The position numbers and the translations under genes were made by a program. Below, in pieces: positions 45,133-57,659 of a stretch of DNA of 64,000 nucleotides. The notes under the pieces were generated by a model that did not search any database, had not been told where the DNA came from, and saw nothing but the letters and a program-made list of their open reading frames with translations. Position 1 is the first letter of the stretch. Each line of letters starts with the position of its first letter. Origin of the DNA: Phallusia mammillata (taxonomy: Eukaryota; Chordata; Ascidiacea; Phlebobranchia; Ascidiidae); the NCBI GenBank assembly GCA_003260075.1, contig QLIY01000136.1:75713-139712 (forward strand), in the 5' to 3' direction.

Positions 45133-46500
45133 TTATAATATATTGCACACTTTTGATTGTTTCTTTCGCCTACTCCCTTTCGAGTGTGCTGAAGAAAGAC
45201 TAGTCCTGCTGGCGTTGGTACGAGGGCTAGATGCTTGTTGGACGCCATTCTTTTCCGATAAGTCATTTTCCCTTTGTTCTCCCTTGTCCAAAGCGGATTT
45301 TAGTTCAGCGACTTTTGCCTGAAGCGCAATGACTTCCTCTTCATTCTTACGCAACTGCACGTCTTTTTCTTCGCCTAGAGTCTGCAGTTTGTTGCTCAGA
45401 TCGTTTTCCTTGAGCTTGGCTTCATCCAAGGCGCCCTTTTTCTCCTCTAGCTCTTGTTGTAGTTTACTGTTCTCTTCCTCCCGACTCTTTAACTTCTCTT
45501 TGTACTGTTCAGGACTTTCCTCTCCCTCTTTTCCCTCGTATTTCTCCAGTCTCTGTCGAAGCTCTTCTACGCGCTGTTGATAGGATTGCAGCTCAACGTT
45601 GGTCTCGTCAATCTTGCTTTGAAGGGCGACAATTTCAGTGTTCTGTGCAAGAATATAAATCGTTCACTTAACACTTTTATAATATTTCAAACAATTCTAC
45701 TTTTCACAGTGTTTCAAACAACTTTTTACACAGTTAAATTTACTTTTTGCACAGTTAAACATAGTATGATATTTTATGTTTAAATCGAGTCTTCAATACA
45801 TTTAGCAACTTCAGTGTACGCAAGAAAGAGCTTGTGCTTGTTTTTCAGTCTCTATGCAAACGTAAAATATACTGCTGTTATGATATACCGGTATTTTCCT
45901 CTCTGGTTCTGGACCAGCTACCACAAGCTGGGTTGGATTTGTGTCAATAGTTTCGGGCAGTTTTTCAGGCTTTCCGATCGACTCGTCTTGACTTGAAAAC
46001 GATGACTTTACAGATACGGTATCTGAAAAATTATTTTATTTATCGACAAATTCAGAAACGATTTTTTACACCTAAAATTTACCTTCCTTGTCGCTACGGC
46101 TTCGGATTTCTTCGACTTCAGAATCACGCTCGGGCGACACTGTAAAACTGGACCCAATTTTATCGACGATTGATACTTGTATTGGTGCATCTGCATCATC
46201 TGTTTTATCAGCTTCCTCGAGTTCTACTGCTGGAAGTTCCCCTACGTCAATGTCTCCAACTGCTGGAGTAATCGATGACGTGTCCGAATTATCATCGTTC
46301 ACCACTAGGATATCAGCACTCTTGCTTGATTCTTCCGAACAGGAGTCGCTTGATTCCTGTAGTTTCGTGGCCACTGAGCTAGGAGCTTCAGCGCTTAATT
46401 GAGCAGTTGGTTTATGGAGCAGTCCTTCACCAGTGTCGTTATCCAAACCAGGACTCGCAACAGATGTTGATGGCTCTGAGATTTGTTCGTCAGTCATCAT
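45133..46500 (-). CDS. Acidic N-terminus, coiled-coil protein with C-terminal CaaX box
   Basis: Three exons, 46500-46083, 46022-45889 and 45642-45133, join in frame to 353 residues. The first 140 residues are acidic and Ser-rich, low complexity. From about residue 185 to 310 there is a heptad-like Glu/Lys/Leu/Gln coiled coil (NTEIVALQSKIDETN, KLQQELEEKKGALDEAK). The tail is Ser-rich, then strongly basic (KGSRRKKQSK), and ends VCNIL. CNIL fits a CaaX prenylation box; a terminal Leu favours geranylgeranylation. A basic cluster next to it would help membrane binding. No named family is recognised; a membrane-tethered coiled-coil scaffold is inference. Two ATGs are adjacent at 46500 and 46497. 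Confidence 0.8.
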
Positions 46501-49500
46501 TTGTGTTAGTCTAGTATCACTTGTGATTCATCTGCGTGCAAACACATATAACACAGCCTTGATTAGAATTAAACCAAATTCCCTTCTTAATTTTATTAAA
46601 AAAGATAAACGTTAAAAGTACACTGCTGCAAACAAAACAGCCAAAATAAAAGAAAAACTTTGAGACAGATACAACAAATCGCTTGTAACGAGCCACTTTC
46701 TGAAAATGGCTAAAAGGGAGTTAATATCCTCAACAAACACAACTCGCTCATGCTTCGCGTTGGTCTGGCCCGCTCGCTACCTTGGTGAATGCAAAACTGC
46801 GAGGGAGTGAGTTCACAGGGCTAAATGGAACGAAAAATAAAGCAGCGATTTTGACTGTTTGCGTTCGGGCCAAAGCGCATGGTTGCTCAACCTATTTTGT
46901 TTTCGGTGCTTATTTTAGCAATGGCAGCCAATTTAACGTCGTAATGTTGTTTGGATTATAAATAACAGTTGCACAAAAATGGAATGTATCTCATAATGTC
47001 CTATCTATTGATTTTTAACTTTATCCAGACTGAATTAGCAAAGTGAAGATCATCAACTGTTTATGACGTCACCATCTATTTTGTTACTCTGTTTGGTATT
47101 GTCTGTATATTTTGCATTGTTGGCGCGTAGGGCTACAAAGCAAATAATATCCTTTCAACTTACGGCTGCCACTACATGTATGTAGGTTGTGCAACCCTTC
47201 TATAGAGTTTCACTTTACCCAGTAATACACGGATTGTGTTTATTGTGCTAACGTGCCTAGCTACCTGTATATCTACTTGCGCCTGTTCATTTCCACTTCA
47301 GATATACCACTTGATGAGACAAGTGCGTGACAAAACAAAGCAAGCACATCCAAAACTAAACAAATTAAAGTCGGACTAAGGGTAATGCTATAGGACACCC
47401 AACTGCAAAAAGTATGTAATTAAAACATAGCGTTGGATGAAAAGTACATAATTGGCCTACACCTCTAACTTTAGGCAAAAAATTTTGTTTTTTATTATTT
47501 CGCGGAACTAACTGCTTTGTGAAACTACAGTATACTTTCAACCAAGCGCCCAAAAAATTGTCTGCCTTTTTCTATTATGCTTGGCTCACAGTCACCAACA
47601 GGCGAGCCAAGGAGTCGCTAAATTAAAACTGTCAAAATGACTGGTCCCTGGGAACTTCATGAAACCCATGTTAAGTGGATTTAAAGCAAGACGCAACTTG
47701 TCGAGCCTTTAGATTCTGTCTGTTCGTCAGGGCAGGTGACACACTCCTTATCACACGCTCTGTGTACGATTTATGGATCGTTGATAACGGAACATTGGCC
47801 GAAGCCGCGCCGCCTTAGTTACTGTTACTAAGTGCAGTAAACAGTTAGTCTCCGGCATAATACTGTTTTGTTATCAGAGTTTGGGCTATGAAAACACCTT
47901 CGCCTTTACTCTCTCTGTATGCTTTAGTAAGGATTATTTTCGCATGTTCGATAAACTTCCACGAGACTACTAAAAAACCTTTTAGCGGTAAATTGGTCAC
48001 GCTCTGCACGAAAAGTGCTGTTTGGGTGGCGTTTTTTATGCGCCCAATGAAGCATACTTTGTACGCCGAAAGACAAAAATTCCATGTCGCTGTCACTGAA
48101 GCATAAGATTTCCAACTATTAAGGCAAATATTGTTTTAGTTATGTCCCACTAATTGGCTAAACCACAAAAGGGTGTTTATAGGACTTGGGTTTATTGACA
48201 ATTATAAGTTATTTAAAAATACGTTTGTTTGACTAAAAACTTCGAAATCAATTCATTAATTTAACTACGAACAAATCGACCTCCGAAGTAGTACAAAACT
48301 TAGTTATCTTGCGATGAAACCCAATTAAGTCAATATTGGTACGTACAAGTAAAATGTGAGCCAAACTGGACTAGTAAGTAGATTAATTATTTAAGATATT
48401 AGGCCAAGTACTTTTTATATTTTCAAACCGCTTACATGATTTTACAGCTTACATGAAGAAACAAAACATGAAAATACTTCCTTTTTGGAATATCTTAAAT
48501 TAAAGTTTTGTTTTTTCACGAATACTCTGCTCCACAAAACACCACGAATGAAAATCAACGAAACATTTTTTTGTGACGAATTATTATTATTCAAAGTTGT
48601 AAACCCCTTAAATGAAGTAGTAATAGCCATACCAAAATGACTCAGAGCGACTGAACACATCAACAGAGCTCTCTATCTGCACAAAGCGCATCGAATCCTC
48701 TTTTCTTTTATTACTTTCTAGCAGTTCTACATGAAGTCATCGCGGAAAGAAGCACTCGACAAGTTTGACAATAAAGCGAATGGCGGAATTTATTGATCCC
48801 AGGCGTTGGTTGACGAATGCGCGTCGTGTACTCGAGTGGTTATGCCGAGCGATCGCGCAAATTGTCAACAACCGTGTAATGTTAGGAGCTGTTGAAACGC
48901 ACACCCGCAAATAACCGTAACAGAAGGTGAAAAACTTGCAGCGACCAGCAATCCAAATATGAAAGTGTTGCTGAGGGGACGTTTCGTATGACAGATTCCT
49001 CTCTAGCACTTGGGAGGATATCAGTGCAGCAAAATTGTGTCGATACACGCTTTTGTGGATCTGTGCCTGTTGGTATTCTTGGTTTACAAAATACATAAAC
49101 ACATTAAGTTTTTAATGCAGGGTTAAAAACATCAAATACTCTTGGTTGACAATTTGATTGCGAGTCTATTTTGTATTGGTATGTCCATGTCGATCAACAA
49201 AACCAAATTTGTTTATTTTTGTTTGTGCATACAACGCTTTTTAACAACTTGTCTGTTTTGTCACATGCAAATAAAATTCCTTTCAGCTGCTCTCTTTTGC
49301 TTTTAGGATATTTACAAGACAGGACACAAAATAGAAAAATGCAATCGCTCATTCTGCTACATTGAAGTTTTGCAAATCTTTGAAGCTTCCGTTTGCAGCA
49401 AAGAATATTGTAACGTTTAGCCGTCCATGACGTCCCCTCCGTACATACACGTGATCCAAACCTTTTTATAATAACATAAACAACAAATGTCAACAGTCCG

Positions 49501-50838
49501 AACTACAAAATGTAGTTGCACAAAAGATATAGAAAAAAATATATGACATGCATTATTGGGTATTTTAAAAATAGAATACTTGTGCACAAGTACGTTCGGA
49601 GAACAAACTGTGGCATATTTGCAATTAAAGGGCATTTTTTGAATACATCTGAGACCGAACCCGACTCGTAAATCCCAGCTGGACATACAATTCCGCGCTA
49701 TTTGTAAAAAAATGGATGTTATGTAAATTTACCATTTAAGTGGTTTGACATAAATTAAGGGACTGGCATGGTAACACTGGGAGCTACTTGTTCAAAGATA
49801 AGTTTAACAAGGCAACGTCATTTCGTACAGAGTACCCGAAAATTGGGAATTTTCTTTGGCAAAATAACACTTAAAGGCCTAGAGCAGACACTGGTGAACC
49901 GGCAAATGGACAGAAGAGATTCGTAACTGGTGCTAGGTGGAAGAGAAAACAGCTTAACACGTTTGTTTTCGTTGAGGCTACTATGGAAACTATAGAATTT
50001 ACAACACTTATATGAAAATACAACACTTTCGTTTAAGGGTAGTATGGAAATGTATGGAATCAAATAAAAACAATTACATGACCAAAGGCGTCGAGTAAGC
50101 GGTATCTGGTTTGTTTGAATCTGTATTACGTAACGTATAAAAGATCGTAAAATGTGAAGAAAATTGAGATTTTTTTGCTTTAAACAAGCGTGCTGGCGAT
50201 ATAGCAACAAAACAAAACGTGCCTTAAAACTGTAACCTCTGGGTTGGCGCCTTGTTTATGACGTCAAACACTTAATTGTTTCTCAGCGAATGTTTGGCCA
50301 TTACTGTGTACACTGCGAGTTAGTGTCGCAATAAATGGTTATATCAGGTGTTACAGAGCGACAACAACTTGATGAAACATTAATTAAACGTTTGTTTGGC
50401 TTTGAGTTTAAAAACTTGGTTGCACCCATTAGTGAATCACATAAAGTGACGTGATATGTTGCGCCCGCCACCTTGTATTTTTGCAAATCTCGGCGCCTGT
50501 GTACATGACAGTACAACTCTGTAAATTTTTGGTACAGTTGCAACAGTTGTAAATACATTATAAAGGAAATTTTATTCCTTGATTAACTGAGATGAATGCA
50601 ATCATACTGGGATCAGCCCTGAAGCGTCGATGCAGACCAGCGATCACGGATACTCCGGAAAGTACCGGAAAGACTGCAGTCGTGGGTTGGAATCCCACCG
50701 CAGGCTAGATTTTGCTAATCCTTTCCTTGCCGTATGGAAATGCTTGGAAGAGCGGCTTGATTCGGTATCGCGCCTTTAATATGCCTGGTATACTATAATA
50801 ACCTACCTCACCAGACGTGTGAATGTCAAAACGTCAAC
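46501..50838. other. Intergenic, no gene supported
   Basis: This stretch lies 5' of the coiled-coil gene and 3' of IMP4. Open frames such as 48737-49102, 49417-49686 and 49818-50210 (minus) lack domains or matching splice signals. A SINE-like repeat starts at about 50590. Confidence 0.5.
50590..50800 (+). mobile_element. SINE-like dispersed repeat
   Basis: The head contains CTGGGATCAGCCCTGAAGCG and the middle a B-box-like GGTTGGAATCC at about 50686. The tail is TTCGGTATCGCGCCTTTAAT followed by GCCTGGTATACT. Head or tail fragments recur at 16473-16570, 51617-51640 and 60645-60685. The sequence points to an RNA polymerase III derived element, but I cannot fold a full tRNA. Confidence 0.55.
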
Positions 50839-53800
50839 TTAAAGATAACGACGCTTCTTCGCTGTGTTCATAAATGAATGTAATCTCCATTCAGTGTCAG
50901 CCGAGTCCGCTTCGTCTATCGTTCCCAACTTAATTTCATACACTGAAAAAAATTCATAAACTTGTTTTGGGTCAAGTGTCTGACTTCTAGTTGACAATGT
51001 ACTTACAGCGCATCTGAAATCTTGGTCCAACTTCCTTCAAATCGATGTTGTTGCGATCTGGTTTCGTGTACACGTGATGTCGAAATGCAATGAAATCATC
51101 TTGGTTTGCAAACGTCACTATACGTTTTGATTCCTCTTTAGGGACTGGAAACAGAGCTTGAAGTATCGATTTAACCTGCACAGTAACGTTTTGAATATTT
51201 AATTACACAACAACAAGCGTCAAACGCAGACGGATAGTTTTATTTTGTCACAGATCTATTTAAAAGTTAGGTGTACCAACATAATGAATACTCAGCACAT
51301 AACATGCCACACAGCAATAAGCTGACAACAAAACAGCTGATTTGGTGCGTTTATGTAGGAACAGACCAATGTGATAATTATATGAAAATATTTATGGAAA
51401 CAGGTGGAAGAAAATATGGAGAAATTTACCCTTTCACCCAGTTTTGACTGGAAGTTGTGAAAAATCAAATGAGGGTAAGCTTCAGACATTGTGCCAACAT
51501 TTGGAATGTCATGTCGCATGACACAGTTGGACAGGTTGAAATATGCTGTTGGACCATATGGCAAATGAGATATAACCATACCATCTAAAAGTGTATACAG
51601 ATGTGTTAAACATAACTGGAGTACGCCAGGCCTGTTGAAGGCATTATTATACGAAATCACCAGGTCACTAAGCATTTCATGTATTTACACATAACAAAGG
51701 CACAGGTCGATTCCAGTATTGAATTTATGTTCATCGCAACACAACAAGACTTTTTTAACATTTACAATAAAAATTGGCAAACCTCTATTAAAAAGTTTGT
51801 TTTGCAAACAAGTAAGCAAAGTGGCTATTAGTTGGTTTAATTCACCTGGATTTCCACGATGTTCATGAAGCACAATAAAGTCAGTGACTTGATTAGCCCG
51901 ACAAGCATTTACAAGTGCTTTCATCTCATGGTTACCTCGGTTCAGTCTTTGTGAGTTTGGAAAAAATAACTTCATTTCCTAAAAGGCAACATACATTTGT
52001 TCATGCAGTTCATAAATACATGTGCTTGCAAGATTTTTATCAATTTAAAATGTGAATGCAGCTAGTTACACTGATTTCAACAAAAATTTTTTTTTTCAAA
52101 ACTATCAATGTTTCACGAAGTTATGACATTTTGAAAGTATGCCAAAAATGTGATCACTGCAGCGACGCGCATCAATGATTTTTAAAATACTNATACTGTG
52201 TTTAAAATGTCATATTTCTTTCTAATTTGTATATTGTGGTCATTTTAGTAGGTTAGGTGAACCTTTAGGACATTCTCAATCACCTCATTACAGTTTTTCA
52301 TGTTTTTGAAATATGGGTCAGTAATTAAAGGGGGTTCAGTTTGGGGGTATGCGAATGTGCATTCATGCGTAACGACAACTTTAAAAGCTCATATCTTGAA
52401 GTGCACACTAGCTAGAAAGTTAAGTAATGGCTCAAATGAAAGCTCTTGCTGAGTACTTTCCTTGTTCTTAATTTTGTGATGCTTTTCTGTAATTTAACCA
52501 AGAATGGAAAAGCATTTTCCATGTAACAAAATCAGTCGATAAAATCTTGGAATATATATATTTCGCCTAATGGCATCTTCAGTTCCTATAAAAACCACAA
52601 GATAGGGAATCACGGTACAATGTTCAAATTGTAATTTTTATATTTTTGGTAATATTCCCAAGTGATAGAACATATACTACGGTGTTTGACTGGTTAACTG
52701 TGAACTTGAAAAGGATAACAACACTTGTGCAAGGAAGGGTACCAACCAATGTAATTGTACTTGTGGAAAATACATCCGTTCTCCAAACAACATTCATTAC
52801 CCTTATCAGCAGCAACTCGAATATTCAGAAGCATTTGCTCTTCATCTGTTAGAGAGTCAATTGGTAAAATACCTTGTTTTTGTGTTGGATATGTCTTTTT
52901 GTGGCATTAAGTATCCAGTGAGACACCTACACTAAACTTTTGCATCTTAACAACTTTTAATCACAAATTAGGGCACATAAAGTATAGATAATAGAAGCAG
53001 TATCACAAAAATATCCGAAAAATGAACCTGTGTTTTATTATGACCCTGCTTTAAACAAATTACAGAGAAGCATCATAAAATTAAGAACAAGGAAAGTACT
53101 CAGCAAGAGCTTTCATTTGAGCCATTACTTAACTTTCTAGCTAGTGTGCTCTTCAAGATATGAGCTTTTAAAGTTGTCGTTACGCATGAATGCACATTCG
53201 CATACCCCCAAACTGAACCCCCTTTAATTACTGACCCATATTTCAAAAACATGAAAAACTGTAATGAGGTGATTGAGAATGTCCTAAAGGTTCACCTAAC
53301 CTACTAAAATGACCACAATATACAAATTAGAAAGAAATATGACATTTTAAACACAGTATTATCAAAAAGCATTGATGCGCGTCGCTGCAGTGATCACATA
53401 TTTGACATATTTTCAAAATGTCATAACTTCGCAAAACATTGATAGATTTCAACAATTTTTTTTTGTTGAAATCAGTGTAACTAGCTGCATGGACATATGA
53501 AATTTGATAAAAATCTGAAAGGGTGGGTTAACTTTTGCCATTTTTCTGGGACGTGTGACATGGAATGACCCTAAAACCAACAGTTTTAAACAAAAAACAA
53601 GGTGTCTGGTAAATTATAACAAATATCTGGTAATATATGAAAGCTATTGTTTTCAATCAATTCAAAAAGCTAAGAATAAAACAAAACCAAGTCTATTTTT
53701 CTCTAAAAAGGAAAAGGAAACCAACAAGCAATTTGTCCACAAATTACAGTAAGCAGCTAGGGTTTGAGTGGTTTAAGCCCCATATTATTTGGTGTTGAAG

Positions 53801-54647
53801 CTGAACTGAACCATTAAAAACCATGTTTTTTTTTGATTTGCTACCTCAAATATTTGGATAATTTGAAGTTTTGTAAACTACATCAAAAAACAGCTTACAT
53901 AGTGTTATAATTTCAGAGTACTATGGCATTCGGAGTTTTATGCACATATGTGGCATAGAGAAACTTATAATTCATTGAAGTAAAATGCTGTTTACCACAT
54001 GATCAATACATGAGCTACAAACAACCAAGCAGCAAGCCAAATATAGCTGGCAAAATGTAGCACTTACTTTGGCGAACTGCTTGAGTTTTGAGCTAGGATC
54101 TCGGGATGTAGTCACCATTATTTTAGGGTCTTCAACGCCAACCCATTTGTATTCATCATCCATATGACCCACTACTCCTTCCCCTCCCTTATCATCAAAC
54201 TCCAATGCCTTTTGTAAATCCAGTGCATCTTTCTGTATTTCAGTGGGCAGGGGTTTGTTTGCTGTAAACAAATGTTTAGATAACAAAGAAATTATTTGGA
54301 AATATGTTTTCGATACATACACTACATAATAGCTTACTAACCATCTAAGGCATTTTTTACTTTATCCTTTCTTTCTTGAATAGATCTTCTTTGAGCTTCT
54401 ATGGATTTTCTGTAAATGTATTCCCTTCGCTCTCTGGCTTGTCTTCGCAACTAAAGTGCAGCACAAAAATATAATGGTTAACGTAAGAAATATGACCCTA
54501 GCTTTACCAATTTAAATATTGTGACTAAAAATGTAAGTTTAAACGACATTTTGATTTTTAATTTTCAGTTAAGTTGACGTCTTACAAAATTAACTTTTTT
54601 ACGACAAATGCAAATAATAAAGAGAAGAACTAATTTTAACATACCAT
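50839..54647 (-). CDS. IMP4: U3 snoRNP protein IMP4 (Brix domain)
   Basis: Nucleolar component of the small-subunit processome that works with IMP3 and MPP10 in 18S rRNA processing. Seven exons join in frame: 54647-54645 (coding part), 54450-54342, 54261-54068, 51978-51846, 51584-51430, 51175-51007 and 50942-50839, giving 288 residues (human is about 291). After the initiator Met come [15 protein letters not shown], then [22 protein letters not shown]-like [85 protein letters not shown]-like [18 protein letters not shown] and the C-terminal [17 protein letters not shown]. All are hallmarks of the Brix family IMP4 branch. The first coding exon holds only the ATG. The third intron (2.1 kb) holds a long inverted repeat. 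Confidence 0.96.
52031..53516. mobile_element. Fold-back element with about 460-bp terminal inverted repeats
   Basis: The arm 52031-52495 is repeated inverted at 53057-53516, with about 90-95% match by eye. Shared blocks include CTGCAGCGACGCGCATCAAT and its inverse, and CATTCATGCGTAACGACAAC and its inverse. The spacer of about 560 bases (52496-53056) shows no clear transposase. Target-site duplications were not resolved. It sits wholly inside IMP4 intron 3, on which it can form a very long hairpin in the transcript. Confidence 0.85.
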
Positions 54648-55955
54648 TCTGGTGTCCGATCAGCTTAATTAACGTGGAAAATTACTTTAATCTTCGTTCG
54701 TTCTTAAACAAATCAAAATGTCGAGACTTGAGACCACGAGGTTAAGACCAAACAGCTACATTTAGGGAGTACAGAAGGGGATTTTTTGCACATTGAAATC
54801 GTATGTCAAAAAACATTTTTTTCTTTACGAGAAGAAATAACAAAACTAAAAATGCCCCTAAACAATACTTTGATGCCACCCAAAACAGTACGGTCTTAAT
54901 ATTCCACATGTAGAAATAATATTTTCTTAAGTGGCAATTTGGTGTTAAAATGTTGTTGAATTGTTTTTTTGTTTTTTTGCTTTAGTTTAATTTTATACGT
55001 ACATACGAATAAATGTTATTGCAAAATGTACAAAACAAACTTATGCCGTACTTTAGTTATTTCGCGTATAGATTGAGGTTTTAAGGACGTGGGCATGCGC
55101 TTTGGATCATTTGGCATGAAAGTTTTGCCACTTCCAGCCTCTGTTTTTTTTCATCGACTCATTAATTTTTGTAAAGTTGATAAAATCCAAATTGACGTTT
55201 AGTAATACATAATTTTAATGTTTTCTCGATGTAAATGGACTGCCACTTGTCGCAGCAGTGCATGTTTACGTAATAAGCTTGCAAAATTTGCAAAAAAAGA
55301 TACTTGAGTTTTGAAATTGTTGTGGTTAAAATTGTGTTGTTATAGGTGCTGTCTGTACGCTGATAATTATCTACGATTATAATCGTACCCTATATTTCAA
55401 ACTTTACTTACTTTTTACCACGTAGCGCCTTTTCAACCATTATGGTGATTCACGCGACAGGCGTAAGTATATGATTCATACGTTCGAAAGAGCGTGAGTA
55501 GTAACTGCCAAACCTCACGTAACTGGAACCGAGGGATACAGAATGTTATGCGCACCATAAGCGAATGATTGTCAACGATAAGAAACAAGTTTTTCAAGAT
55601 ACCATCGTTCGCTCACCGATAATCCCGCCCTTCACTGTTAGAAAACTTTGCAACTATGCGACACAAAGAATATAGCCCTGGAGGGCGGCTGCGCCCTAGT
55701 GATTGGATTTAAATTGCCTCGTAACCTATTTCAGTTCTTCGTTTTGCGATTTGCGCGCATTTGAGCATTGGGTGATTCCATGAGGGAAAAAAGGCAACAA
55801 AATGTTTTCAACTCTTAAGACAGCGTTTAAAACTCATACGAGTTGGATCACTGTTTAACAGCAATAACTCATAACATTTTATTCTGATTGCATAAAGTTT
55901 TACAATAAATAATAAACTACTGTTTTTTTTATTAGCTTCAATATAGAAAACCAAT
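54648..55955. promoter_or_regulatory. Divergent upstream region between IMP4 and the Ly6-sushi-vWA gene
   Basis: The 1.3-kb stretch is AT-rich in its left part and more GC-rich near 55430-55720. No gene or clear promoter motif was seen. Confidence 0.4.
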
Positions 55956-57566
55956 ATGAATAACTTTCCAGGAAAGACGTTGATTCTTTGCTTTTTCATT
56001 CTTATTAGCTTTACAAGCAACGAAGGTGAGTCGATGACAAATTGGTGCTGATTTCTCGACAGGGCTTGTTAACGTATAATAAGAAAATGTTTTCTGAAAT
56101 TGTTTTATAAAACCAGTTCAGGACAATTTTATGACAGAATTTTTAGCTGAGGACAAATATGTTTTTGTTTGCAAACTTTTCAAGGGTATTTAGTTAAATC
56201 CTTTTTGCGTTAAAAATTAATATTTTAAGGACTTCGATGCTGGGAATGTGAGAATGTGAAAAGTCAAGAAGAGTGTTTGGAAAAGGGAAGAATGGTGGAA
56301 TGTAAAGAAAATCAGGTATTTACCTAAATAATACAATATCCAGTGAAAGGAACACAACAAAACAATACGTGTAGCCAGGTTTTTTTAAGGTTTGGTTTGG
56401 GTGACCGCTAAGTAGTTTTAAGAGACCGCAAGTGTTTCATTTAAATACCAAAAAATAGCCATATTTGCTTAAACGAATTATTTATTAGGCTATTGGCAAA
56501 TTTTGGGAAACCGCTGGAGAAATTTGGGGGACCGTTTCGGTCCCCCAAAACAACTTAAAAAAGCACTGCGTGTAGCTATCACGTACTTTCGGTGTTACTA
56601 CACTCGCACTGAAATGTTTGTGAGCTTTGGCACAACACTCACGTAGGTCGTAACGAATCTTTTTCCTGCAGGACACCTGTCAAATCGAACTTCGCCATGG
56701 CGGTTGGGGCGACTATCCCTTGATTGAAAAGGCATGCAAGCAAATAAGTGCCTGTGCATCCAATCACATACAGGTATTTGATATGTTGATTAGGTTACAT
56801 TGTTTTCGGATACATTGTTAGTTCCCTCGACAAGTTTGCTCTGTGCCGTACGCAACGATTTTAAAATTGTACATTAGTGCCTGCTAACCAATAATGTAGA
56901 CCAGGGCTTCCCAAACATTTTTGATCGCGACCCCTTTTAATCTCTTTAAATAATTTTCCGCGACCCTGTACGGATAATATGATAAACAATGCGAAAAATA
57001 CGTTTGTTGTATTTATTGAAACGACTAATTCGAGCGAAAACTAAAAACAACCTACCGGTACTCGGAGTCTACTACTTTACACGTCGTAACACCGATACCT
57101 TTTACGTGCTTTAGCCTTTAGTTTCTGTCACATTGTTTTGCAAATAGGCACTTATCACCTTAAACCAAGTTTAGGCCGTTGCAGTGCTTTGTAAACGGAC
57201 ATTAAACACTGCTTAGAAATCTTAAATTTATCACCTATTTTCATTAGAGAAAGTTATTGCGCCACACAATACTTAAACGCTAGTGTATAACTCTATATGT
57301 CATCTTTATGTTGCACTAAAATGCCTGTATATTTCAAAACAATTGCAATTATTACGTTTTAACTGACGTTTGTTCGATCAATGGCGTTACTTCAAGCGCG
57401 TTTGCGCTTAGCTGGAAACGTTTCAAAACCGACGTAACTTGAACAAAAATGACATTGTGAAATGATACAAAGGTCAAGGCCGGGGGTGTGCGACACCCCC
57501 GTACTCTACGCCAGTGTATGGAGTACTTTTTGCAAAAATTGGTACAGCTCTCTGCGACCCCTCAAG

Positions 57567-57659
<93 letters not shown>

